Assembly: GCF_000425185.1 (NCBI RefSeq)
Contig: NZ_AULH01000013.1
Location: 1-64,000 of the forward strand
Origin: Pleomorphomonas koreensis DSM 23070
GTDB taxonomy: Bacteria > Pseudomonadota > Alphaproteobacteria > Rhizobiales > Pleomorphomonadaceae
Length of the DNA stretch: 64,000 nt
Direction: 5' to 3'
Shown here: one piece after another, positions 1 to 8,091 of the stretch
Layout of the letters: the number at the start of each line of letters is the position of its first letter
Position numbering within the stretch: position 1 is the first letter of the stretch
Made by a program: the position numbers and the translations under genes
The notes under the pieces: generated by a model
Told to the model about the DNA's origin: nothing
What the model saw: the letters and a program-made list of their open reading frames with translations, nothing else
The model's database searches: none

Positions 1-254
1 TCGACCAGCGTTTCGAGGATGCCATCCCAGACGCCACCCTCGGCCCAACGGCGAAAGCGGACATAAACCGAATTCCACTTGCCGTATTCGGGCGGAAGAT
101 ATCGCCAGGGAGAGCCGGCGCGCATGATCCACATCATCCCATTGAAATATCGACGATTGTCCTGGGCGGGTCGCGCCCACCGCCCTCGCTCGGAAGGCAA
201 CAGAGGTTCAATGATCGCCCACGCAGCGTCGCTCACATCGCTCGGATAGCCCAA
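1..254 (-). CDS. IS5-family transposase, N-terminal part (cut by window edge)
   Basis: About 84 codons of an IS5-type (DDE) transposase read leftward out of the window. The N-terminal domain shows the family's pattern: it begins GYPSDVSDAAWAIIEPLLP and continues with a GMMWIMRAG segment and a PWRYLPPEYGKWNSVY segment, the usual DUF4096-like start of these proteins. The start chosen is a TTG at 254, preceded by a GGAGG sequence about seven bases upstream; no ATG fits better. The catalytic DDE part lies outside the window, so activity cannot be judged. It belongs to an insertion sequence whose right end should lie within about 60 bases to the right. Confidence 0.85.
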   Translation of the reverse strand, partial: MGYPSDVSDAAWAIIEPLLPSERGRWARPAQDNRRYFNGMMWIMRAGSPWRYLPPEYGKWNSVYVRFRRWAEGGVWDGILETLV

Positions 255-428
255 GGGAACCTCCTCCGAAGAAGAACCCTTGAATCAAACCTCGGCTGAT
301 TTGGGAATCCCTTTTGTCAACGCAGCCTAGCGTCTCGCTTGTTACTCTGTATCGCCTGCCTTGTCCGCCATCGGCGGCGAAGAGTGTGGCTCCGAGGGCT
401 TCAGCTCCAATGCGTTGCGCCTGGCCTT
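255..428. mobile_element. IS5-type element right end, then gene-free spacer
   Basis: Bases 255-310 hold the transposase ribosome-binding site and probably the terminal inverted repeat; the stretch around 280-308 has the TTCAAGGG and GGGAATCCC elements often seen at ends of this IS group. The exact end and target duplication cannot be fixed because the left end is not in the window. From about 310 to 428 no gene, promoter or RNA was recognised. Confidence 0.45.
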
Positions 429-1157
429 TTATCCCCCCGCCGTCTGGCGGCTGCGGATGCGGCTGCGGCCGCCGGGCAGCAACAGGCGGACCGAGGTGAC
501 CACCCGGTCGCCGGAGAAGGTGCGGCGGTGGATGGACAGGCAGGGGTCGCCACGGCCGATCGACAACAGCTTCGCCTCCCAGGGCGCCGGCAGCACTGCC
601 TCGACGGTGTGTTCGGCCGAGGTCCAGGGCACGATGGCGCTCAGGTAGCTGTTGGGCGTGCGGGCGGCGAAGTCCTGTTTCAGATAGTCGGGTGCCAGCG
701 CCGGGTTGACGTGCCGGTCCTCGAGCTGGACCGGGATGTCGTTCTCGAGGTGGATGACCAGCGAGTGGAACACCGGCGAGCCGAGTTCGATGCCGAGTTC
801 GTCGGCAAGCTCGGGCGTCGCCTTCAGCTCGTCCTTCACCACCGTCTGCGCCGCGTGGGCGTGGCCGCGTTCGCGGATCTCATCGGCGATGTTGCGCACC
901 TCGAACACCGACGTGTGGTTCTTGCCTTCGGCGACGAAGGTGCCGAGGCCCTGGATGCGCAACAACACGCCGTCGGCCGCCAGCTCCCTGAGCGCCCGGT
1001 TGATGGTCATGCGGCTGAGGCCGAGCTGGCCGACCAGCTCGTTCTCCGAGGGGATGCGATGGTGCGGCTGCCACTCGCCGGCGGCGATCTTGTCGAGGAT
1101 CAGCTGCTTGACGGCGGCATAGTGCGGCGGCGCCTGGCGGCTGGCGGTGTCGGTCAT
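429..1157 (-). CDS. hutC: Histidine utilization repressor HutC (GntR family)
   Basis: A 242-residue GntR/HutC-type regulator. Residues about 10-75 form the winged helix-turn-helix (YAAVKQLILDKIAAGEW, then a RIPSENELVGQLGLSRMT segment); the remainder is the UTRA ligand-binding domain with the typical LEDRHVNP segment near residue 165. In known systems HutC represses histidine degradation genes and is released by urocanate. It is divergent from hutF with a palindromic operator in the 102-base gap, which supports the assignment. Length is normal for the family, although the last 15 or so residues (RSRIRSRQTAGG) are basic and look less conserved than usual; an IS end lies about 120 bases beyond the stop. 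Confidence 0.9.
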   Translation of the reverse strand: MTDTASRQAPPHYAAVKQLILDKIAAGEWQPHHRIPSENELVGQLGLSRMTINRALRELAADGVLLRIQGLGTFVAEGKNHTSVFEVRNIADEIRERGHAHAAQTVVKDELKATPELADELGIELGSPVFHSLVIHLENDIPVQLEDRHVNPALAPDYLKQDFAARTPNSYLSAIVPWTSAEHTVEAVLPAPWEAKLLSIGRGDPCLSIHRRTFSGDRVVTSVRLLLPGGRSRIRSRQTAGG

Positions 1158-1225
1158 CCCTCGCTTCTCCGTGTCCGAGGCGCCGGCGGAAACGGCTTGC
1201 CGTCCGGCGAATTTCCTCTACATTC

Positions 1226-1239
1226 CTTGTATGTACAAG
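1226..1239. promoter_or_regulatory. Probable HutC operator
   Basis: The sequence CTTGTATGTACAAG has perfect six-base arms (CTTGTA/TACAAG) around a two-base centre. It lies between the hutC and hutF starts, 20 bases upstream of the hutF ATG. HutC operators described in other proteobacteria have this TTGTAT-TACAA layout. Binding would be expected to control hutF and probably hutC itself; that is inference from position. Confidence 0.75.
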
Positions 1240-1259
1240 TGCGGGGTTGCCACGGCAAG

Positions 1260-2636
1260 ATGTCAGGTTCCATCAAGTTCTCCTGTTTCGCCGAAAAGGC
1301 GCTGCTCTCCGACGGCTGGGCGCGCGATGTGCTGATCGGCATCGACGACGACGGCAGGATCGCCTCGCTGAAGCGCGGCGCCGCCTCCGGCGAGGCCGAG
1401 CGGCTGGCCGGGCCGGTGGTGCCGGCGCTCGCCGATTTGCACAGCCACGCCTTCCAGCGGGCGATGGCCGGCCTGACCGACGTGGCGGCTGGCGGCGACG
1501 ACAGCTTCTGGACCTGGCGCGAGAAGATGTACGACCTCGTCGCCCGTCTGGCACCCGAGGATGCCGAGGCGATCGCCGCCAAGTTGCAGGTCGAGCTGAT
1601 GAAGGGCGGCTTCGGCCGCGTCGTCGAGTTCCACTATCTCCACCATGGCGCCGACGGCCGCCCCTATGACGACACCGCCGAGATGTCGCTGCGCATCCTG
1701 TCGGCGGCGACGACCAGCGGCATCGGCCTGACGTTGCTGCCGGTGTTCTATGCCCATTCCGATTTCGGCGGCGCGGCGCCGACGGCCGGCCAGCGGCGCT
1801 TCATCCACGATGTCGACGGCTTCCTGACGCTGCTCCACCGGCTGGTGCAGCCCTGCCGGACGGCCGGAGCCCGGCTCGGTCTCGCCATCCACTCGCTCCG
1901 GGCGGCCACCGGCGATGAGATCGCCAACATCCTCGACGCCGTGCCGGATCACGCGCCGGTGCACATCCACGTGGCCGAGCAGCAGCGCGAGGTGGAGGCT
2001 TCGCTCGCCCATTCCGGCCGCCGGCCGGTGGAGCGGCTCTACGATATCGCCGATGTCGACAGCCGCTGGTGCCTCGTTCACGCCACGCAGACGACGACGG
2101 CGGAAGTGCGGATGATCGCCGCCTCCGGTGCGGTGGTCGGTCTCTGCCCGACCACGGAGGCCGACCTCGGCGACGGTGTCTTCCCGGCCGTCGACTTCCT
2201 GGCGGCCGGCGGCCGCTTCGGCATCGGCACCGACAGCCACGTCGGCACCACGGTGGTCGACGAATTGCGGCTGCTGGAATACGGCCAGCGCCTCGCCGAC
2301 CGCCGCCGCAACCGGCTGGCGTCGACGGCGGGTGCCTCGGTCGCCCGCACGCTGCACGATGCCGCGCTGACGGGTGGCGCCCAGGCGGCGGGCCTGCCCG
2401 TTGCCGGCATCGCCGTGGGCGCATCGGCCGATCTCGTGGTGCTCGACGGCGCCTCGCCCTATCTGTCGGGCGAGACCGGCGACGCCATCCTCGGCCGCTG
2501 GCTGTTCGGCGGCATCGGGCAGGCGGTGCGCGACGTGATGGTCGGCGGCCGCTGGACGATCCGGGAGGGACGTCACGCCCGCGACGGCGAGATCGACGCC
2601 GCCTTTGCCGCCGCGCTCACCCGCCTGCGTGCCTGA
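1260..2636 (+). CDS. hutF: Formimidoylglutamate deiminase HutF
   Basis: A 458-residue amidohydrolase that converts N-formimidoyl-L-glutamate to N-formyl-L-glutamate in the five-step histidine degradation route. The metal-binding HxH lies at H61/H63 (ADLHSHAFQRAM), further ligand segments are VHIHVAEQ near residue 240 and GTDSHVGT near 325, and FWTWREKMY is typical of HutF. The start is set at the ATG at 1260, just after the operator; the frame is open much further upstream but that part overlaps hutC antisense. Other hut genes (hutH, hutU, hutI, hutG) are not in the window, so the pathway is split or continues elsewhere. Confidence 0.93.
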   Translation: MSGSIKFSCFAEKALLSDGWARDVLIGIDDDGRIASLKRGAASGEAERLAGPVVPALADLHSHAFQRAMAGLTDVAAGGDDSFWTWREKMYDLVARLAPEDAEAIAAKLQVELMKGGFGRVVEFHYLHHGADGRPYDDTAEMSLRILSAATTSGIGLTLLPVFYAHSDFGGAAPTAGQRRFIHDVDGFLTLLHRLVQPCRTAGARLGLAIHSLRAATGDEIANILDAVPDHAPVHIHVAEQQREVEASLAHSGRRPVERLYDIADVDSRWCLVHATQTTTAEVRMIAASGAVVGLCPTTEADLGDGVFPAVDFLAAGGRFGIGTDSHVGTTVVDELRLLEYGQRLADRRRNRLASTAGASVARTLHDAALTGGAQAAGLPVAGIAVGASADLVVLDGASPYLSGETGDAILGRWLFGGIGQAVRDVMVGGRWTIREGRHARDGEIDAAFAAALTRLRA

Positions 2637-2741
2637 TCTTCCGGTGGATGGGCGGGCGGAAGCGTCGCATCCCGGTTCGTCTTCGGTCGCCGCCTGCGCT
2701 ATAGAGGCGTCGCCCGCCGCGCGGCGGATGAGGAGACGGTG

Positions 2742-3521
2742 ATGTCTGACGCCCCGGTGCCGGCGATCTCGGTTCGCAACCTGCACAAGTCCTTCGGCTC
2801 GCACGAGGTGCTGAAAGGCATCTCCTTCGATGCGCGGGACGGCGACGTCATCTCCATCCTCGGCACCTCCGGCTCGGGCAAGAGCACGCTCCTGCGCTGC
2901 ATCAACTTCCTCGAACGACCGGACGAGGGCGAGGTGTCGGTGGCCGGCGAGACCATCGCCATGCGCCGCAACCGTCACGGCCTGCTGGTGCCGTCCGACC
3001 GCCGGCAGGTCGACCGCATCCGCTCGGAACTGGCCATGGTGTTCCAGGGCTTCAATCTCTGGTCCCACATGACGGTGCTGGAAAACCTGATCGAGGGGCC
3101 GGTGCACGTCCTGAAGCGGCCGAAAGCGGAGTGCATCGAGGAGGCCGAGGCGCTGCTCGACAAGGTCGGCCTTTCCGAGCGGCGCAACTACTATCCGGCC
3201 CATCTCTCCGGCGGCCAGCAGCAGCGGGCCGCCATCGCCCGGGCGCTGGCCATGCGGCCGAAGGCGCTATTGTTCGACGAGCCAACCTCGGCGCTCGATC
3301 CGGAACTGGTCGGCGAGGTGCTGAAGGTGATGCGCTCGCTCGCCGAGGAAGGCCGGACCATGCTGGTGGTCACCCACGAGATGGCCTTCGCCCGCAGCGT
3401 CTCCAACCGGGTGATGTTCCTGCATCAGGGCATCGTCGAGGCCGAAGGCGCGCCGGAGGAGCTGTTCGCCAACGCCGAGTCCGAACGCTTCCGGCAGTTC
3501 GTCGCCGGCTTTTCCGGCTGA
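2742..3521 (+). CDS. Polar amino-acid ABC transporter ATP-binding protein
   Basis: A 259-residue ABC ATPase of the PAAT (HisP/OccP/ArgT-like) group. Walker A is GTSGSGKS near residue 45, the signature is LSGGQQQRAAIARA near 155, and Walker B is LLFDEPTSALDPE near 175. RDGDVISILG and LLRCINFLERPDEG are characteristic of basic and polar amino-acid importers. The ATG at 2742 has AGGAGA five bases upstream; an in-frame GTG one codon earlier is less likely. No permease or binding-protein gene follows, so it is an orphan here. Position behind hutF suggests histidine or a related amino acid as substrate, which is only inferred. Confidence 0.88.
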   Translation: MSDAPVPAISVRNLHKSFGSHEVLKGISFDARDGDVISILGTSGSGKSTLLRCINFLERPDEGEVSVAGETIAMRRNRHGLLVPSDRRQVDRIRSELAMVFQGFNLWSHMTVLENLIEGPVHVLKRPKAECIEEAEALLDKVGLSERRNYYPAHLSGGQQQRAAIARALAMRPKALLFDEPTSALDPELVGEVLKVMRSLAEEGRTMLVVTHEMAFARSVSNRVMFLHQGIVEAEGAPEELFANAESERFRQFVAGFSG

Positions 3522-3820
3522 GCGGCGACGCCGTCTTCATGCATTGAGTCATCTCGCGTGACGCATGAACATTTTCCCGTAATTCATTGATATATAACTG
3601 CTTAATGGCCTGGATCATCTAGTGAATCAGGTTTGCTGTTCATGCAGTGAGTTCAGCGTCGCGTCCTGCTCCCAGTCAATCGCAGACATTCTGGATGACG
3701 CATCGGGGCGGACTGGGTGGCGCCGGTAGACAGCCATAATTGCGAGTGACTCGCAGATTTACGTAGTCTTCCTATTGACAGAGACTGCGTATTATTGAAT
3801 GTCACTCTCAACTTTCCAAG
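3522..3820. other. AT-richer intergenic region upstream of efeU
   Basis: About 300 bases, noticeably richer in A+T than flanking genes, with no convincing ORF. It holds TTCATGC at 3536-3542 and its inverse GCATGAA at 3563-3569, a second TTCATGCAGTGAGT at 3639-3652, and the palindrome listed separately at 3741-3755. A TTGACA hexamer occurs at 3775, but no well-spaced -10 partner is obvious. Confidence 0.5.
3741..3755. promoter_or_regulatory. 7-1-7 palindrome, candidate Fur-family iron box
   Basis: TGCGAGTGACTCGCA is a perfect inverted repeat of seven bases either side of a single G, 66 bases upstream of the first efe start. The 7-1-7 layout is that of Fur boxes, and the operon it precedes is an iron uptake system. 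Assignment to Fur (rather than another regulator) is inference; the arm sequence is more GC-rich than classical Fur boxes. Confidence 0.5.
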
Positions 3821-4681
3821 ATGCTGGAGGCCGGGGTGCTGGCGCCGTTTCTCATCATGCTGCGCGAGGGGCTGGAGGCCGCTCTGGTGACCGGCATCAT
3901 CGCCAGCTACCTCAAGCAGACGGGGCGCGGTGCCTATCTGCCGGTGGTCTGGGTCGGCGTGCTGCTCGCCGTGGCGCTGTCGCTGTTCGCCGGCGCGGCG
4001 CTGCAACTGATGGCCGCCGAGTTTCCCCAGAAGGCGCAGGAAACGTTCGAGGCGGTCGTCGGCTTCGTGGCGGTGGGCGTCCTCGTCGGCATGGTGTTCT
4101 GGATGCGGCGGGCCGCCCGCTCGATCAAGGGCGAACTGCACGGGGCGATCGACGCCGCCATGCAGGCACCGAAAGGCGCCACCTGGGCGCTGATCGGCAT
4201 GACCTTCTTCGCCGTCGGGCGGGAAGGGCTCGAGTCCGTGTTCTTCCTGCTCGCCGTGTTCCAGCAGAGCCCCGGCGCCGCGGCGCCGGTCGGCGCGCTG
4301 CTCGGCGTCGGCGTTGCCGTGGTGCTGGGTTATGCGCTCTATCGCGGCGGCATCCGGCTCGACCTCCGTCGCTTCTTCCGCTGGACGGGCGTGTTCATTC
4401 TGGTCGTGGCGGCCGGCCTTGCCGCCGCCAGCCTGCGCAGCCTGCACGAGGCCGGTCTCTGGAACCTCCTGCAGGCCCGCGTCTATGACCTGTCCGACAC
4501 GCTGCCGGTGTCGAGCGTGCTCGGCACCGTGCTGTCCGGCATATTCAACTATCAGGAGGCGCCGACGGTGGGCGAGGCAGTGCTCTACGTCGTCTTCCTC
4601 GCGGTGACGCTGACGCTGTTCCTGAAACCCGAGCGGCCGGTGTCGTTCCGACCGGCCGCCGCCGGGCCCGAGAAGGGGTAA
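3821..4681 (+). CDS. efeU: Iron permease EfeU (FTR1 family)
   Basis: A 286-residue polytopic membrane protein of the Ftr1/EfeU family, which moves iron across the inner membrane after periplasmic handling by EfeO and EfeB. Both diagnostic REGLE motifs are present: LREGLEAALV near residue 13 and GREGLESVFF near 132. About seven hydrophobic segments can be read, the usual number. It is the first gene of efeU-efeO-efeB, with two bases between its stop and efeO. The start ATG at 3821 has a weak upstream purine stretch (CCAAG). Expression is plausibly iron-regulated through the palindrome 66 bases upstream. Confidence 0.92.
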   Translation: MLEAGVLAPFLIMLREGLEAALVTGIIASYLKQTGRGAYLPVVWVGVLLAVALSLFAGAALQLMAAEFPQKAQETFEAVVGFVAVGVLVGMVFWMRRAARSIKGELHGAIDAAMQAPKGATWALIGMTFFAVGREGLESVFFLLAVFQQSPGAAAPVGALLGVGVAVVLGYALYRGGIRLDLRRFFRWTGVFILVVAAGLAAASLRSLHEAGLWNLLQARVYDLSDTLPVSSVLGTVLSGIFNYQEAPTVGEAVLYVVFLAVTLTLFLKPERPVSFRPAAAGPEKG

Positions 4682-4683
4682 GA

Positions 4684-5862
4684 ATGTCTTCGCTCGATTC
4701 GCAACGCGGCGGCGCCCCGTCGTCGCGACTGGTGACTATTGCCCTCGTCGGCGCGGCCGTGCTGGCGCTGCTCGGCGGCGGCGCCTTCTATCTCGCCTCG
4801 CAGAAGGCCGCCCGGCCGGTGGAGGCCGGGGTGATCGCCGTGCGCGTCGGCGCCAAGGCATGCGAGCCGATGGACCTGACCGTGCCGGCCGGCCGCAGCG
4901 TGTTCGAGATCGAGAACGCCTCCGACCGGCCGATCGAATGGGAGATCCTCGACGGTGTGATGGTGGTCGAGGAGCGCGAGAACATCGCGCCCGGCTTCAA
5001 GTCGCAGCTGGCCGCCCGCCTGAAGCCCGGCAGCTACGACATCACCTGCGGCCTCCTGTCCAACCCGCGCGGCAAGCTGACGGTGACCGCCTCGGCGCAC
5101 TCCGAGGCCGAGAAGGCCAAGCCGCCGCTGAAAGCCTTCATCGGGCCGCTGTCGGAATACAAGGTTTACCTCGCGCTGCAATCTGGCCAGATGGCGCGGT
5201 CGGCCGGCACGCTGACGGCGGCGGTGAAGGCCGGCGACGTCGCGGCGGCGCTCGCCGCCTATGCCGACGCCCGCACCGCCTACCGTCACGTCGAGGCGGT
5301 GAGCGGCCGCATCGCCGACATCGAGAACGCCATCGACCCGGTGGCCGCCTATCTCTCCGGCCGCGAGCAGGACCCGGCTTTCATCGGCTTCCACCGCATC
5401 GAGTTCGGCCTCTGGAAGCAGAACGCCACGGACGGCCTCGAACCCTTCGCCGACAGGCTGGCGGCCGACGCCACGACGCTGCGCGACCGGCTGAAGGCGC
5501 TGAAATTCGAGCCGGCCGACCTTGCCGGCAACGCCTCGCGCGAGGCGCGGCGGCTGGCCGAGGGGCCGGTGATCTCCGGCGACAACCTCTATGCCGGCGA
5601 CGATCTCGCGGAATTCGCCGCCGCCGTCGACGGCCTCGACAAGCCGGTGTCGCTGCTGCTGCCGCTCGTCTCCGAGGCTTCGCCCGATACGGCCAAGGCG
5701 GTGACCGAAGCCTTCGCCGCCACCCGCGCCGACATCGCGAGCCACGCCGGTGCGGCGACCTACGCCGACGTTCCGGCCGACGCCCGCAAGACGCTGGCCG
5801 CCTCCTTCGATGCGCTGGCCGCCGCCATCGACCGGATCAACCCGGCGCTCGGCCTGGAGTAA
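4684..5862 (+). CDS. efeO: Iron uptake protein EfeO (cupredoxin plus imelysin M75)
   Basis: A 392-residue periplasmic protein. Residues 16-38 form a signal anchor or peptide, about 45-135 a cupredoxin-like domain (IAVRVGAKACEPMDLTV, then DITCGLLSNPRG), and about 150-390 an imelysin/peptidase-M75 domain with the metal-binding HxxE motif in FHRIEFGLW near residue 237. EfeO binds iron in the periplasm and passes it to EfeU. Length and two-domain order match the E. coli-type protein, unlike the shorter M75-only protein encoded downstream at 7212. The gene follows efeU directly and precedes efeB by five bases, so the three are almost certainly co-transcribed. Confidence 0.92.
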   Translation: MSSLDSQRGGAPSSRLVTIALVGAAVLALLGGGAFYLASQKAARPVEAGVIAVRVGAKACEPMDLTVPAGRSVFEIENASDRPIEWEILDGVMVVEERENIAPGFKSQLAARLKPGSYDITCGLLSNPRGKLTVTASAHSEAEKAKPPLKAFIGPLSEYKVYLALQSGQMARSAGTLTAAVKAGDVAAALAAYADARTAYRHVEAVSGRIADIENAIDPVAAYLSGREQDPAFIGFHRIEFGLWKQNATDGLEPFADRLAADATTLRDRLKALKFEPADLAGNASREARRLAEGPVISGDNLYAGDDLAEFAAAVDGLDKPVSLLLPLVSEASPDTAKAVTEAFAATRADIASHAGAATYADVPADARKTLAASFDALAAAIDRINPALGLE

Positions 5863-5867
5863 GCGTC

Positions 5868-7175
5868 ATGCTCGATCCGAAGGACCTCCGCCGCGCCCCC
5901 CGCTCCCTCGACCGCCGGCGGCTGTTGCAGGGGCTGGGCGCCGCCGCCATCGGCGGCTCGCTCACCGGCGCCGCCCGCGCCGAGACGGAGCATCACTCGG
6001 TCGCCGACGCGCCGGTCGCCAACGCCGCCTCGCAGCTCGACCATGTCCCCTATGTCGGTGTGCATCAGGCCGGCGTCGTCAACCCGCGGCCGGCCAACGG
6101 CATGGTGGCGAGCTTCGACGTGCTGGCCCGCGACGTCGACGAACTCGAAGCCCTGTTCCGGACGCTGACGGCCCGCATCGCCTTCCTCACCACCGGCGGC
6201 CCGGTGCCGATGCTCGATCCCAAGCTGCCGCCGCCCGATTCCGGCCTGCTGGGGCCGGTGGTCCACCCGGACAATCTCACCGTCACCGTGTCGCTCGGCG
6301 CCTCGCTGTTCGATGACCGGCCATGGCTCAAGGCCCTGAAGCCGACGCATCTTCAGCGCATGACGCGCTTTCCCAACGACGCGCTCGACGCCGACATCTG
6401 CCACGGCGACCTGTCGCTGCAAATCTGCGCCAACACGCAGGACACGACGATCCACGCGCTCAGGGACATCATCAAGGCGACCAGCCGTCAGTTGATCCTG
6501 AAATGGAAGCAGGAGGGCAACGTGCCGGTGGTCCTGCCGGGTCCGGACGGCCGCGCCGAGAGCGCCCGCAACTTCCTCGGCTTCCGCGACGGCTCGGCCA
6601 ACCCGGATTCCTCCGATGCCGCCGAGATGGACCGCGTCGTCTGGGTGGGGCCGGAGGACGGCGAGCCGGCGTGGGCGACGGGCGGCAGCTATCAGGCGGT
6701 ACGCATCATCCGCAACTTCGTCGAGCGTTGGGATCGCACGCCGTTCGGCGAACAGGAGCGGATCTTCGGCCGCGCCAAGATGAGCGGCGCGCCACTCGAC
6801 AAGCCTGATGGCAGCGAGTTCGACGTGCCCGACTATGCCGCCGATCCCGAGGGCAGGGCGACGCCCCATGATGCCCATATCCGCCTCGCCAACCCCCGCG
6901 ACGCGGCGGCCAGCGCCAACACCATCCTGCGGCGGCCGTTCAACTACTCCAACGGCGTCACCAGGTCCGGCCAGCTCGACCAGGGCCTGTTGTTCATCTG
7001 CTATCAGGCCGATCTCGATCGCGGCTTCATCACCGTGCAGCGGAAGCTCAATGGCGAGCCGCTCGAGGAATACATCAAGCCGGTCGGCGGCGGCTATTTC
7101 TTCACGCTTCCGGGAATTCGCGACGCTGCCGACCTTGTCGGCAGTTCGCTGATCGCCGCCGCGCGCGGCGCTTGA
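5868..7175 (+). CDS. efeB: Deferrochelatase/DyP-type peroxidase EfeB
   Basis: A 435-residue heme peroxidase of the DyP family. It opens with a Tat signal: twin arginines in LDRRRLLQGLGAAAIGGS at about residues 16-33. The GxxDG motif characteristic of DyP enzymes appears as FRDGSANP near residue 243. EfeB works in the periplasm, oxidising ferrous iron and reported to release iron from heme. The start is the ATG at 5868, five bases after the efeO stop. Length and position match efeUOB operons. Confidence 0.93.
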   Translation: MLDPKDLRRAPRSLDRRRLLQGLGAAAIGGSLTGAARAETEHHSVADAPVANAASQLDHVPYVGVHQAGVVNPRPANGMVASFDVLARDVDELEALFRTLTARIAFLTTGGPVPMLDPKLPPPDSGLLGPVVHPDNLTVTVSLGASLFDDRPWLKALKPTHLQRMTRFPNDALDADICHGDLSLQICANTQDTTIHALRDIIKATSRQLILKWKQEGNVPVVLPGPDGRAESARNFLGFRDGSANPDSSDAAEMDRVVWVGPEDGEPAWATGGSYQAVRIIRNFVERWDRTPFGEQERIFGRAKMSGAPLDKPDGSEFDVPDYAADPEGRATPHDAHIRLANPRDAAASANTILRRPFNYSNGVTRSGQLDQGLLFICYQADLDRGFITVQRKLNGEPLEEYIKPVGGGYFFTLPGIRDAADLVGSSLIAAARGA

Positions 7176-7211
7176 CTCACGCAGAGATTTTCATGAAGGG
7201 AGACTGAAAGC

Positions 7212-8030
7212 ATGCGCATTTCCAGCTTTGCCGGCGCCTCGGCGCTGGCGCTCGTCCTCTCCTCCGGCGCCTTCGCCCAGGAGGCCAGCCTCGACCTCGT
7301 CGAGCCGATCGCCGAGTACAAGATCTACGTTTCGGAGAACGTCGCCAAGCTCGTCGAGGACACCACCGCCTTCGTTGCCGCCGTCAAGGCCGGCGAGGTT
7401 GACAAGGCCAAGGCGCTGTTCGCGCCGACGCGCGTCTCCTACGAGGCGATCGAGCCGATCGCCGAGCTGTTCTCCGACCTCGACGTCGCCATCGACTCGC
7501 GCGCCGACGACTACGAGAAGGCCGAGGCCGATCCGGAGTTCCCCGGCTTCCACCGCATCGAATACGGCCTGTGGGAGAAGAACTCCACCGAGGGCCTGGA
7601 GCCGGTGGCCGACAAGCTCCTGGCCGACGTCAAGGAACTGGAAAGCCGCATCGCCTCGCTGACCTTCCCGCCCGAGAAGGTGGTGGGCGGCGCCGCCGTG
7701 CTGATGGAGGAAGTGGCGGCCACCAAGATCTCCGGCGAGGAAGACCGCTACAGCCACACCGACCTCTGGGACTTCCGCGGCAACTTCGACGGCGCCCGCA
7801 AGATCGTCGAGCTGGTGCGGCCGCTGATCGCCGACAAGGAGGCCGACTTCCTGAAGACGGTGGATGCCAATTTCGACACCGTCGACACGACGCTCCTGAA
7901 GTACAAGGACGGCGACGGCTACGTCACCTACGACAAGCTCTCCGAGGACGACCGCAAGGTGCTGGCGGCGGCGGTCAACACGCTGGCCGAGGATCTTTCG
8001 ACCCTGCGCGGCAAGCTGGGCCTCGACTGA
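7212..8030 (+). CDS. Second imelysin-family iron-binding protein (EfeM-like)
   Basis: A 272-residue secreted protein with a signal peptide (residues 1-22, cleaved about SSGAFA-QE) and only the M75 imelysin domain. It keeps the HxxE motif in FHRIEYGLW near residue 117 and the E(P/S)IAEYKIYV start that is also seen at the M75 domain of efeO. It lacks the cupredoxin domain. M75-only proteins in efe loci are often called EfeM; a periplasmic iron-carrier role is likely. It lies 36 bases after efeB and is followed by a strong terminator at 8050, so it is the last gene of the operon. It probably arose from or parallels the efeO C-terminal half. Confidence 0.88.
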   Translation: MRISSFAGASALALVLSSGAFAQEASLDLVEPIAEYKIYVSENVAKLVEDTTAFVAAVKAGEVDKAKALFAPTRVSYEAIEPIAELFSDLDVAIDSRADDYEKAEADPEFPGFHRIEYGLWEKNSTEGLEPVADKLLADVKELESRIASLTFPPEKVVGGAAVLMEEVAATKISGEEDRYSHTDLWDFRGNFDGARKIVELVRPLIADKEADFLKTVDANFDTVDTTLLKYKDGDGYVTYDKLSEDDRKVLAAAVNTLAEDLSTLRGKLGLD

Positions 8031-8049
8031 GCTTCATTGCCGAAATGAT

Positions 8050-8082
8050 GGCGGCGGCGGTCCGGACGGGCCGCCGCCTTTT
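8050..8082 (+). terminator. Rho-independent terminator of the efe operon
   Basis: A perfect nine-base GC stem (GGCGGCGGC at 8050-8058, GCCGCCGCC at 8070-8078) with an 11-base loop is followed by TTTT, 20 bases after the last efe stop codon. Ten bases further on lies the convergent ribH stop, so it may serve both directions. Confidence 0.8.
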
Positions 8083-8091
8083 GCACGCCGG

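Noticed and set aside
339-1259. N-terminal extension of HutF
   Set aside because: The frame is open for about 300 codons upstream, but the product is low-complexity, overlaps hutC antisense and crosses the HutC operator. HutF homology begins at the ATG at 1260.
1263-3203. 646-codon open frame on the minus strand opposite hutF and the ABC ATPase
   Set aside because: It is rich in Arg, Gly, His and Asp with no domain, and is the mirror of two well-recognised genes. In GC-rich DNA such antisense frames stay open by chance.
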